DNA of 7,093 bases, from NCBI GenBank assembly GCA_030671465.1, contig DAOVIP010000096.1, positions 1-7,093 of the forward strand, written 5' to 3'. Within the stretch, counting starts at the first letter, position 1. Each line of letters starts with the position of its first letter. The notes beneath the pieces are model-generated. The model did not search any database. It had not been told where the DNA came from and saw only the letters and a program-made list of their open reading frames with translations. Shown here piece after piece: positions 1 through 6,962 of the stretch. A program made the position numbers and the translations under genes. This DNA is from Candidatus Aminicenantota bacterium (GTDB lineage Bacteria > Acidobacteriota > Aminicenantia > UBA2199).

Positions 1-66
1 CAAACGATCAAATTGACACCATTTTCCAGCAAAACCTTTAAAAGAAGGGGAATTATGGTAAAATAG
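1..66 (+). other. possible 3' tail of an upstream plus-strand gene (two candidate frames)
   Basis: Two plus-strand frames are open from the left edge. One runs to a TAA at 39-41 and would end a protein in ...DTIFQQNL; the other runs to a TAG at 64-66 and would end in ...KRRGIMVK. With so few codons neither can be assigned to a family and chance openness is quite possible. If either is real, the upstream gene lies in the same direction as trpS and its end overlaps the trpS promoter. The third plus frame is closed by stops at 14-16 and 59-61. Confidence 0.25.
13..42 (+). promoter_or_regulatory. candidate sigma-70-type promoter of trpS
   Basis: A perfect -35 hexamer TTGACA sits at 13-18. It is followed, after an 18-bp spacer, by TTTAAA at 37-42, which matches four of six positions of the -10 consensus. 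Transcription would start near 48-50, giving a leader of about 35 nt before the ATG at 83. A second -10-like sequence, TAAAAT (59-64), has no good -35 partner. The assignment is by consensus only. The leader is too short for a T-box or other large trp-responsive structure, at least from this promoter. Confidence 0.45.
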
Positions 67-72
67 GCTCTT

Positions 73-76
73 GGAG
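73..76 (+). promoter_or_regulatory. ribosome-binding site that decides the trpS start
   Basis: GGAG lies six bases before the ATG at 83, which is good Shine-Dalgarno spacing. The frame also has a TTG at 71 and a second ATG at 89. The TTG would place GGAG inside the coding sequence and leave only an AGGGGA about 20 bases upstream, while the ATG at 89 is 12 bases from GGAG. The ATG at 83 is therefore preferred. Confidence 0.6.
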
Positions 77-82
77 CTTGTC

Positions 83-1132
83 ATGGCAATGAAAAACGAT
101 AAAAACGGATACTTAACCTACAAGACCCCGGAAGGGAAAATACGTACTTTTTCCGGAATACAGCCCTCCGGTGAAGTTCACATCGGAAACTACCTTGGAG
201 CCATTTCCAACTGGATAACCTTTCTGGATCAGTATGAATGCTATTTTTGCATTGTCGATCATCATGCAGCCACCCTCACCTATGAGCCAAGAGAAATGCA
301 GAACCGGATTTTCGATGCGGCCATTGCCAACATCGCTGCCGGCCTCGACCCGGAACGCTGTACCATTTTTGTCCAGAGTGAAGTCCCCCAGCACACCGAA
401 CTGGCCTGGGTCTTCAATACGGTTACCCCCTTCGGAGACCTCTCCCGAATGACCCAGTTTAAGCAAAAATCCAAGGAACACAGCGATAATATCAATGTGG
501 GACTGTTTACCTATCCAATACTCCAGGCTGCGGACATACTGCTGTACAAGGCCAGTGCCGTTCCGGTTGGAGAAGATCAGGTCCAGCACATCGAACTGGC
601 CCGGGAGATCGCCCGTAAATTTAATTTCCGCTTCGGAGATGTTTTTCCCGAGTGCCAGGCCTATATCACTGAGGCCAAACGGATTATGGGGCTGGATGGA
701 GAAAATAAAATGTCCAAAAGTCTGAGTAATACCATCGGACTTTTGGAACCGCTTCCCGATATCTGGAAAAAACTGGCCCCGGCCATCACCGATCCCAGAC
801 GCCAGCGCCGGACTGATCCGGGAATCCCTGAAGACTGCAATGTGTTCACCAGCTACCATCTGCACTTCTCTCCCCGGGCCGATCTCGACTGGGTTCGGGA
901 AGGCTGTACCACTGCCAGCATCGGCTGCCTGGAGTGCAAAAAGAGACTGTTTGAAAACATGGAAAAGGTGCTACAACCCATACAGGAAAGAGCCGATCGA
1001 TTAAAGTCCTGTCCGCTTGATATACATGATATCCTTTCCGATGGGGCCAGAAAGGCAAAAAATATTGCCCGGGAAGTCATGGAAGAAGTTTATGCTGCCA
1101 TGGGCCTCAAGCGGAAAAAACCAACCGGGTGA
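83..1132 (+). CDS. trpS: tryptophanyl-tRNA synthetase
   Basis: This cytoplasmic class I aminoacyl-tRNA synthetase activates tryptophan with ATP and charges tRNA-Trp. The product is 349 residues from the ATG at 83. The Rossmann-fold entry PSGEVHIGNY carries the HIGH-type signature as HIGN at residues 33-36. The class signature KMSKS is complete at 209-213. Between them lie family landmarks including GDLSRMTQFKQKS, the segment LFTYPILQAADILLY, and VGEDQVQHIELAREIA. The C-terminal anticodon-binding helical part includes GCLECKK. The protein has roughly 20 residues ahead of the usual beginning (TFSGIQPSG), and no alternative start codon lies between the ATG at 89 and that motif, so the short N-terminal extension appears genuine. 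The gene stands alone on its strand and converges on the patatin gene 33 bp downstream. Family assignment is secure; the exact start is inferred from the ribosome-binding site. Confidence 0.98.
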   Translation: MAMKNDKNGYLTYKTPEGKIRTFSGIQPSGEVHIGNYLGAISNWITFLDQYECYFCIVDHHAATLTYEPREMQNRIFDAAIANIAAGLDPERCTIFVQSEVPQHTELAWVFNTVTPFGDLSRMTQFKQKSKEHSDNINVGLFTYPILQAADILLYKASAVPVGEDQVQHIELAREIARKFNFRFGDVFPECQAYITEAKRIMGLDGENKMSKSLSNTIGLLEPLPDIWKKLAPAITDPRRQRRTDPGIPEDCNVFTSYHLHFSPRADLDWVREGCTTASIGCLECKKRLFENMEKVLQPIQERADRLKSCPLDIHDILSDGARKAKNIAREVMEEVYAAMGLKRKKPTG

Positions 1133-1165
1133 CTACATATCATCCAGCACCAACCCTGAAAATGC

Positions 1166-2005
1166 TTATTGATTCAGCAGCCGTTTCAACCTGGTAATTT
1201 CTTTTTCCATCACTTCAAATCCCTTTTCAATCATCCCCCTGGCCTTATGAAAATCAAATATTCTGGCCGAACCCAATGCGGGCCTGATCAGGATATCTGG
1301 ACTGTTGAGGGCAATGTTTTTTTCAGTAATCTGACGCTGCATTATAAAAACCGAACTTTCGATCACATCAATGATATTGGGACGATCCGGGGTGAGCCAA
1401 TCCACAATTGGATTTTTTGATAATTGCTTGCGCTTTCTGTATCGCAACTTTTCCTTAGTGAATTCATAACTCAGATCCACACCAATGACAATCTCTGCAC
1501 CCATTTCCCGTACCGCATCCACAGGCATGGGATTCACTACGCCGCCATCAATCAGATACTGTTTTCCCTTTTTAAAGGGCGTAAATATCCCCGGAATGGC
1601 AATACTGGCCCGAATGGCATCAATTACTTTGCCCCGGCCAATCCGAACCTCCTCTCCGGTATCCAGATTGGTGGCCACCACCAGTAAAGAAAGGTTCAAC
1701 TGATTGAATTTTTTCCGGGTGATCAACTGCTCCAACAATTTGACCAGCTTATTGCCTTTAAAAAGACCGAGGTGGGGAACACCCAGATCAAAATGCCTCA
1801 CCACATCCGTCCACTTGACTTCCAGCAGGTACTTTTCAAATCGTTCGATGTCACCTGAAGCGAATGCACCTCCCACCACCGAACCAATACTGGTTCCGGC
1901 TATATAATCAATCCGTATCCCGGCCAAGGTCAGGGATTTGAGGATACCGATGTGAGCACAGCCACGGGCACCCCCGCCTCCCAGGGCCAACCCCAATTTT
2001 TTCAT
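1166..2005 (-). CDS. patatin-like phospholipase (RssA/NTE-type serine acyl hydrolase)
   Basis: The 279-residue protein is a single patatin domain. The oxyanion-hole glycine loop GGGGARG is at residues 9-15, the nucleophile elbow GTSIG at 37-41 (catalytic Ser39), and the second member of the Ser-Asp dyad lies in DGG at 153-155 (Asp153). VVATNLDTGE and ASIAIPGIFTP are further family landmarks. There is no signal peptide or membrane segment, so a cytoplasmic or membrane-peripheral enzyme is likely. The family hydrolyses phospholipid or lysophospholipid acyl esters, but the substrate cannot be read from sequence. The C-terminus (from about 240) is helical and charged. It is the last gene of the minus-strand run, 68 bp after mfd. 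The ATG at 2003-2005 is fixed by an in-frame TGA two codons upstream and by the glycine loop just inside the protein. No Shine-Dalgarno sequence is visible; the upstream bases are almost all A and T. All catalytic residues are present, so an active enzyme is expected. Confidence 0.95.
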   Translation of the reverse strand: MKKLGLALGGGGARGCAHIGILKSLTLAGIRIDYIAGTSIGSVVGGAFASGDIERFEKYLLEVKWTDVVRHFDLGVPHLGLFKGNKLVKLLEQLITRKKFNQLNLSLLVVATNLDTGEEVRIGRGKVIDAIRASIAIPGIFTPFKKGKQYLIDGGVVNPMPVDAVREMGAEIVIGVDLSYEFTKEKLRYRKRKQLSKNPIVDWLTPDRPNIIDVIESSVFIMQRQITEKNIALNSPDILIRPALGSARIFDFHKARGMIEKGFEVMEKEITRLKRLLNQ

Positions 2006-2073
2006 AAATCATAATAATAAAAAAAAAATAAAATTTCAATTGGTCAAGGCAAAATCTTTCAGCCTTCAGCTGA
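2006..2073 (-). other. AT-rich mfd-patatin spacer with T10 tract and weak inverted repeat
   Basis: Read on the minus strand, the spacer begins at the mfd stop with an 8-bp palindrome (2066-2073), then a 5-bp inverted repeat AAGGC/GCCTT (2062-2066 pairing with 2046-2050, 11-nt loop). It then holds a TTGACC -35-like hexamer (2042-2047), a run of ten T (2019-2028) and TATTAT/TATGAT -10-like hexamers close to the patatin start. The hairpin is short and about 17 bases from the T run, so it is a poor intrinsic terminator. TTGACC and TATTAT are about 22 bp apart, which is long for a promoter. The spacer could hold a weak terminator, a weak promoter for the patatin gene, or neither. Confidence 0.3.
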
Positions 2074-5000
2074 TCAGGAAGAATGGCAGATATGATTCAC
2101 CAGATGGGCAAAATCAGTGATATACCAGACATATCGGTGAGTATTAAGCTTCTCGTATCTGATCTTTTTCAGGAAAGAAAGATTCACCCAGCCGGGATCC
2201 GTGTCCGGTTCCGAAAGTCCGATCTCCACCCGATCCTCAAATATCTCCACCTCTTTGAACCGGAATAACCGGGCAACTATCCGAATCAAGGCCACCAGAA
2301 AAACTTTTTCAACGCTGATATGACAGGGACCGAATCGATCCACCAGTTCATTCCACAGCTCTACAAGATCTTCAAGGCTGCTGGCTTCCAGTATTTTTTT
2401 ATAGGTCCGGATTCTTTCAGGTGCATCGGAGATATATTCGGAATCAATGGAATATGAAAAATTGATATTGATCCCGTACTGCCACTCTTTCTCCTCTTCC
2501 CCTTTCAATTCTTTGATCAACTGATTTAAAAGCTCCAGGTAATAATCAAATCCCAGCGCCTCAATATGTCCGTGCTGTTTATTTCCCAATAACGAACCCA
2601 TCCCCCTCAATTTTAAATCAAATTCAGCCAGCTTATAACCGGATCCCAGATCAGCAAAATCCCGGATGGCATTCAACCTAGACCTGGCCCGGTCACTCAC
2701 CGGCTTATTCCGAACCAGAAAAAAAGCATAGGCCTGCCGGCTGCTCCTTCCAATCCTCCCCCTCAACTGATAGAGCTGGGTCAAACCAAAACGGTCCGCA
2801 TTCACTACGATCATGGTATTGACATCCGGGATGTCAATTCCGTTTTCAATAATGGTGGTAGAGACCAGAATCCGATACCGTTTCTGAATAAAGGACATCA
2901 GGTTATTTTCTATTTGATCACTTCTCATCTTGGAATGGATCAGGGTCATCCTGACTTCGGGAAGCCAGGACTGAAGTTGATCCCTGAATTGATAAATTTT
3001 TTCAATATTGTTGTAGACAATGAAAACCAACCCGTCCCGTTCAATCTCATTTAAGACGGCAGACATTATGATCTCCTTTGAAAAATTACCCACGTAGTTC
3101 TTTACTGCCAAGCGCCCGATGGGAGGAGACTGGATAACCGATAGATCCTGGAGCCCTGAGAGTGAAAGTGACAGAGTGCGGGGGATGGGTGTTGCCGAAA
3201 GGCTCAACACATCGATATCTTCCCGGTTTTTCTTCAACTTTTCTTTTTGAAAAACCCCGAAGCGCTGTTCCTCATCAATGATAACCAATCCCAGATCCCT
3301 GAACCGGATATCCCTGGATATCAAGGCGTGGGTACCGATCACCACATCAACCTTACCGGTTTTAAGTTCCTCCAGCACCCGTTTCTTTTCTTGGGTCGAT
3401 ACCATGCGGGACAGGAGTGCAATTCGTACCGGAAAAACCGAAAACCGCTGCCTGAAGGTTTCAAAATGCTGCCAGGCCAGTATGGTGGTCGGACACAGTA
3501 CGACCACCTGTTTTCCATTCAATATGACCCTGAATGCGGCCCGAATGGCGACCTCGGTCTTCCCGAAACTGACATCACCGCAAACCAAACGATCCATGGG
3601 GCTGTCGGCTTCCAGATCATTCATCACATCCTTGATGGCTCTGAATTGATCCCGGGTCTCCAGGTATGAAAATCCTTCCCACAATTTGTTTTCCATGTCA
3701 TCGGGTTTCGGATAGGAATGACCCTTTATGGATTTTCTCACCGCATAAAGCTCCAGCAGGTCCCGGGCAAAAGTGACTATACTTTTTTTGACCCTGGACT
3801 GTTTGGACTCCCAGGTTTTCCCGCCCATTTTATCCAGAGGGGGATGATAGCCTTCAGGGGCAACATATCTGCTCAACACATCCAGTTCATAAACCGGAAC
3901 GTATAGAAATTCTTTATTCAGATATTCAATCTGCAAGAATTCGGAAATCATACCCCCGAATTGAAGCCGGCGCAGGCCCAAGTATTTTCCGATTCCATGT
4001 TTTTTATGAACAACAAAATCGTCTGTTTTGATTTCCTTTAGCAAGCGGTCAATTTTCTCCGCTTCATTTTCCACCCGGATTTCCTTCTGTTCAAAATAAA
4101 AATTCTTGAAGGTCAAAAACAGGGTGCGGTTGGCTCTGTTTTCAAAAGAAAAGGGAAGGTTAAAATTCAAATGATGAACATCCCCCCAGAAGTCCACAAC
4201 GTGTTCCATGATTTTTTTATTTTCCGAACACAGGTAACAGGAATACTCATTTTTTATTTTATCAGCGATCCGGTTTATGTCGTCCTGATTGAATTCCAGA
4301 ACACTTTTCTTCAGCTTGACCAATTCCGGTTTTTCGAAAATATCATCAAATATTTCATTCAGACTCAGTATGGTTTTTTCATCAGGCTGATAGGTAAAAA
4401 TGTCTTCTGGCTTCTGTTGTCTTTTTCTGGGGATTCTGGTCAGGACCCGAATTTTGTTGAAATTCTCCAGTAGCATGCCAAACTCACTGTTGAGATGGTC
4501 AAAATCAGAGGCCACCAGGCAGTGATTTTTAAGCAGATCGGGAAGGTATTTCATCCGGGTATGATCCCCCCGGAAGTATTGATCCATGGATTGAAAATTC
4601 AAAAAATACCGGGCAATCGGTATCTGGATTTGAGAGATTGTTCTGATGGATCTCTGGGTCTGGATATCGAAATACCGGATTGATTTCACTGCTCCCCCCA
4701 GAACTTCAATCCGAACCGGATTATCCTCATTTACCGAGAAGATATCCACGATACTTCCCCGCCAGGAGATATCCCCCGGTTGTTCAACAAAATCCCGGGT
4801 TTTATAACCCGATTCGATCATAGCGGACAAAAAATCATTTCGGCTGAAACGGTCTTCCAGTTTTACCCATCTGATAAACCGCTCCAACCGGGACTCCTCT
4901 TCAATTTTAATGCTGAGGGCAGACAGGGTGGTTACAATGATCCCGCTATTTGACTTCAATAAATTTGAAATTAATCTTAGTTTGTGATCCAGGGCATCGA

Positions 5001-5283
5001 GATCAACATCGGAATTGACAAATGGATCTTCAAACGGAAGTTTATAGTAGTCAATCGGCACCTCTTTCAGACCCAGCAGTTCCAACCATGAACGAAGCTT
5101 TTTTTCTTTGGCTTGAAAATGCTCGTTCTCCCCCACCATCCAGATCAAATGGGACCGGCATTGGTGAAAGATACCGGCAACATACAGCTCAATCAAATTT
5201 CTGTCAACATTGTTGATATGTCGAGTTTTTGCGGATTTCAAACCCTGGATAAATTGTGAGCTGAATATCTTATTAATCATCAC
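2074..5283 (-). CDS. mfd: transcription-repair coupling factor Mfd
   Basis: Mfd is a cytoplasmic DNA translocase that displaces RNA polymerase stalled at template lesions and recruits UvrA. Of 1069 residues, about 15-225 form the UvrB-like module (RGSIVDIF at 175-182, FDIQTQRS near 206-211). The RNA-polymerase-interacting domain follows, starting around HKKHGIG (HGIG at 429-432) and including FLYVPVYELDVLSRY. The RecG-like motor has Walker A GDVSFGKT (569-576, Lys575), DEEQ (670-673), SATPIPR (696-702) and QLRGRIGR (839-846). The TRG motif contains LRGMG (Arg893) and Gln903. A C-terminal regulatory domain runs from about 935 to the end, with its DRFG motif. The protein is shorter than the roughly 1150 residues typical of the family; the loss is mainly between the UvrB-like module and the polymerase-binding domain. 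Walker A has Ser where Gly is usual. The frame starts GTG-ATG; an in-frame TGA three codons upstream limits the start to 5283 or 5280. It lies 43 bp after folP. Confidence 0.98.
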   Translation of the reverse strand: MMINKIFSSQFIQGLKSAKTRHINNVDRNLIELYVAGIFHQCRSHLIWMVGENEHFQAKEKKLRSWLELLGLKEVPIDYYKLPFEDPFVNSDVDLDALDHKLRLISNLLKSNSGIIVTTLSALSIKIEEESRLERFIRWVKLEDRFSRNDFLSAMIESGYKTRDFVEQPGDISWRGSIVDIFSVNEDNPVRIEVLGGAVKSIRYFDIQTQRSIRTISQIQIPIARYFLNFQSMDQYFRGDHTRMKYLPDLLKNHCLVASDFDHLNSEFGMLLENFNKIRVLTRIPRKRQQKPEDIFTYQPDEKTILSLNEIFDDIFEKPELVKLKKSVLEFNQDDINRIADKIKNEYSCYLCSENKKIMEHVVDFWGDVHHLNFNLPFSFENRANRTLFLTFKNFYFEQKEIRVENEAEKIDRLLKEIKTDDFVVHKKHGIGKYLGLRRLQFGGMISEFLQIEYLNKEFLYVPVYELDVLSRYVAPEGYHPPLDKMGGKTWESKQSRVKKSIVTFARDLLELYAVRKSIKGHSYPKPDDMENKLWEGFSYLETRDQFRAIKDVMNDLEADSPMDRLVCGDVSFGKTEVAIRAAFRVILNGKQVVVLCPTTILAWQHFETFRQRFSVFPVRIALLSRMVSTQEKKRVLEELKTGKVDVVIGTHALISRDIRFRDLGLVIIDEEQRFGVFQKEKLKKNREDIDVLSLSATPIPRTLSLSLSGLQDLSVIQSPPIGRLAVKNYVGNFSKEIIMSAVLNEIERDGLVFIVYNNIEKIYQFRDQLQSWLPEVRMTLIHSKMRSDQIENNLMSFIQKRYRILVSTTIIENGIDIPDVNTMIVVNADRFGLTQLYQLRGRIGRSSRQAYAFFLVRNKPVSDRARSRLNAIRDFADLGSGYKLAEFDLKLRGMGSLLGNKQHGHIEALGFDYYLELLNQLIKELKGEEEKEWQYGININFSYSIDSEYISDAPERIRTYKKILEASSLEDLVELWNELVDRFGPCHISVEKVFLVALIRIVARLFRFKEVEIFEDRVEIGLSEPDTDPGWVNLSFLKKIRYEKLNTHRYVWYITDFAHLVNHICHSS

Positions 5284-5314
5284 TGGTGATCATCCAAATC
5301 CACCCGGTCATCAT
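5273..5314 (-). CDS. possible 13-codon minigene overlapping the mfd start
   Basis: A frame beginning ATG-ATG at 5314 encodes MMTGWIWMITSDD and stops at a TAA (5273-5275) lying inside the beginning of mfd in another frame, an overlap of about 11 bases. This is the arrangement expected of a coupling or leader peptide. However, the ribosome-binding site is weak (GGTTGG just ahead of the ATG), the ORF is very short, and the same bases make up the direct repeats, so it may be chance. Confidence 0.15.
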   Translation of the reverse strand: MMTGWIWMITSDD

Positions 5315-5329
5315 CCAACCAGGTGATCA
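5285..5329. repeat. three short imperfect direct repeats in the folP-mfd spacer
   Basis: On the plus strand GGTGATCATCCAA (5285-5297) recurs with one mismatch as GGTCATCATCCAA (5306-5318), and its first eight bases recur exactly as GGTGATCA (5322-5329), ending on the folP stop codon. Nearly the whole 43-bp gap between folP and mfd is made of this unit. It could be a small tandem duplication or a set of protein-binding sites; I recognise no known operator. Confidence 0.45.
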
Positions 5330-6166
5330 ATTGAAATCCAGCAGGTGTCGAAGTACTTTCAGGGCCCTCACCATATTCTCAACCTGATGAACTCGGATGA
5401 TGGAAGCCCCGTTCAGAATCGAGATAATATTGGCAGTCATTGTTTCCGTTTCCCGGTTTTGGGGGATTTTTTCTCCACTGATTTGCCCCAGAAAGGATTT
5501 TCTGGACAAGCCGATAAGAATCGGACATTTGAGTTCAGCGATTTCCCTGAGCCTCCGTATAATTTCAATATTATCCTGGAAGCGCTTTCCAAACCCAATC
5601 CCGGGATCCACAATGATTTTGTTTCTGGAGATGCCGCTGGCCATCGCGTAATCAATCCGTTCACTCAGGTGGTTTTTGATCTCAACCACTGCATCCTTGT
5701 AACTGGGATTCCTCTGCATATTTTTTGGTGTACCCAGGATATGCATAATGATCACAGGGACACCCAGACTGGCAACAACAGCAACCATATTATCACTGAA
5801 TCGAAGCCCGGAAATATCGTTCACCAGGTCAGCCCCGGCTTCAGCAACGGCAATACGGGCCACCTCATCCTTACTGGTATCAACTGAAACCAGAATTTCG
5901 AATTCTTTTTTCACCCGTTCAATGACCGGAATAATTCGATCTATCTCTTCCCGGCCACTCACTGCCCGGGAACCGGGGCGGGTACTTTCTCCGCCGATGT
6001 CAATAATATCAGCACCGGCTTTTACCATCTTTTCCGCATGGTTCAGAGCTTCATCCGTTTTCAAAAACTGGCCGCCATCGGAAAAAGAATCCGGAGTAAT
6101 ATTTAAAATGCCCATGATCAGGGGGATTTTCAAATCAATGGATCGTTCTTTCAAAACCAGTTTCAT
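5327..6166 (-). CDS. folP: dihydropteroate synthase
   Basis: This cytoplasmic TIM-barrel enzyme of folate synthesis condenses 6-hydroxymethyl-7,8-dihydropterin diphosphate with p-aminobenzoate to give 7,8-dihydropteroate; it is the sulfonamide target. Length (279 residues) is normal for the family. Visible signatures are GILNITPDSFSDGG (19-32, diphosphate and Mg binding), DIGGESTRPGS (56-66), SVDTS, NDISG, GTPKNMQ, DPGIGFGK (187-194, pterin-binding lysine Lys194), LSRKSFLG (SRKS at 221-224) and the closing RVHQV (258-262). In the last motif Gln261 replaces the usual Asp of RVHDV, while the phosphate-binding Arg258 and His260 remain. The start at 6164-6166 has a good ribosome-binding site, GGAGAAG seven bases upstream. 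folP sits 49 bp after the BatE-like gene and 43 bp before mfd, on the same strand. In many bacteria it is instead next to ftsH, glmM or folK. The enzyme is expected to be active. Confidence 0.97.
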   Translation of the reverse strand: MKLVLKERSIDLKIPLIMGILNITPDSFSDGGQFLKTDEALNHAEKMVKAGADIIDIGGESTRPGSRAVSGREEIDRIIPVIERVKKEFEILVSVDTSKDEVARIAVAEAGADLVNDISGLRFSDNMVAVVASLGVPVIIMHILGTPKNMQRNPSYKDAVVEIKNHLSERIDYAMASGISRNKIIVDPGIGFGKRFQDNIEIIRRLREIAELKCPILIGLSRKSFLGQISGEKIPQNRETETMTANIISILNGASIIRVHQVENMVRALKVLRHLLDFN

Positions 6167-6173
6167 TTACCAA

Positions 6174-6180
6174 CTTCTCC
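6174..6180 (-). promoter_or_regulatory. ribosome-binding site of folP
   Basis: GGAGAAG on the minus strand lies seven bases before the folP ATG. It is the clearest Shine-Dalgarno sequence in the minus-strand run and fixes the start of folP at 6166. Confidence 0.65.
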
Positions 6181-6215
6181 GATCTTTATTTCTGAATAAC
6201 AATGCTGTCCCGAAT

Positions 6216-6962
6216 TTAAATCACGGTTAACCGGTCCTCTTTAATCCATCCGGCTATATCAGAAGAAGCGGAAACCTGCAGCCACCCATTGCTCCTATCA
6301 ATAATCCTCACTTCCAATCCGGGATTTACCTTGAAAAGTACGGTATTGTCTTGACCCGGACCGCTCCTCAGTTGGGTATCATCTCGTATAATAACCGCCG
6401 TGTTCTGTGAATTCCGCTTCTGTACCCGGTAGATATGGATCATTGAGGTAAAAATGAACAGGAGCAGAAAAAAGAAGAGACCGTATAAGGCCCACTTGCT
6501 TCTTTTCCTTCTGACCAGAATGAACAAAGAAAAATTGAACATGATGATGAATACGATCAACAGATAGGAAATAAAATTCAGGGATATCAAAGACTCAACC
6601 TTCAGCACGACCCGTCCTAAGAAATCTATTTCTTTCTCCGGCATTTTATCCTTGAAATTTTTATTCACAATTTGAATATTATTTCCAATGGAGGGCTGAA
6701 GGGGTTTGAGCTGTCTGGCCTTCAAATAACAAATCTTAGCTTCTATAAAGCGGTTGAGCTTAAACTGACAATTCCCCATATTATAAAACAATTTCCAGCT
6801 AAACAGTGAATTCCCAACTGTACGATACAACTCCAGGGCTTCTGTATAGAGTCCTTTTTCATACAAGTCATTCGCCGAATCAAACCTCTGTTGAAAATCC
6901 TCTGCAGACGCAACCATAACCGCCAGTACCAGTATGCCCATAAAAACAACGATGTTCTTCAT
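6216..6962 (-). CDS. BatE-like protein: signal peptide, TPR, two TM helices, SH3-like domain
   Basis: The 248-residue protein begins with a signal peptide (hydrophobic 4-18, likely cleavage after ASA at 18-20). It then has two TPR units at about 22-88; the second, YNMGNCQFKLNRFIEAKICY, leads into LKARQLKP. Two membrane helices follow at about 130-150 and 158-178, joined by a basic loop RRKRSKW that should face the cytoplasm, placing both the TPRs and the C-terminal region outside. Residues 187-248 look like a bacterial SH3 domain, with LRSGPG, NGWLQV and GWIKEDRL. This domain order matches BatE of the Bat (Bacteroides aerotolerance) operon, whose proteins are thought to form an envelope complex of unsettled function. 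The start overlaps the preceding stop as ATGA, so translation is probably coupled; its own ribosome-binding site (AGAGG, about 17 bases away) is poorly placed. Family assignment rests on architecture, and the other bat genes lie outside the window. A generic TPR/SH3 membrane protein is the alternative. Confidence 0.75.
   Translation of the reverse strand: MKNIVVFMGILVLAVMVASAEDFQQRFDSANDLYEKGLYTEALELYRTVGNSLFSWKLFYNMGNCQFKLNRFIEAKICYLKARQLKPLQPSIGNNIQIVNKNFKDKMPEKEIDFLGRVVLKVESLISLNFISYLLIVFIIMFNFSLFILVRRKRSKWALYGLFFFLLLFIFTSMIHIYRVQKRNSQNTAVIIRDDTQLRSGPGQDNTVLFKVNPGLEVRIIDRSNGWLQVSASSDIAGWIKEDRLTVI

Noticed and set aside
1..70. T-box or trp-responsive leader before trpS
   Set aside because: The available sequence is short, shows no recognisable T-box sequence, and the likely promoter leaves a leader of only about 35 nt.
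113..865. 250-codon minus-strand open frame opposite trpS
   Set aside because: It lies wholly antisense to a clear synthetase gene, has no recognisable motif, and its openness follows from the codon bias of trpS.
1127..1156. GGGT/ACCC inverted pair between trpS and the patatin gene
   Set aside because: A four-base stem with a long loop is not a credible terminator.
2041..2073. Intrinsic terminator after mfd
   Set aside because: The inverted repeat is only 5 bp with an 11-nt loop and is well separated from the T10 run, so it is recorded only as a weak spacer feature.
3247..3669. Two overlapping plus-strand open frames (140 and 123 codons) opposite the mfd motor domain
   Set aside because: They are shadows of the conserved helicase motifs on the other strand and show no family features.
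5345..5887. 180-codon plus-strand open frame opposite folP
   Set aside because: It is fully antisense to a conserved enzyme and shows no domain or credible ribosome-binding site.
6224..6233. Perfect 10-bp palindrome CGGTTAACCG near the end of the BatE-like gene
   Set aside because: It lies inside coding sequence and has no T run after it. A single short palindrome of this size is unremarkable.
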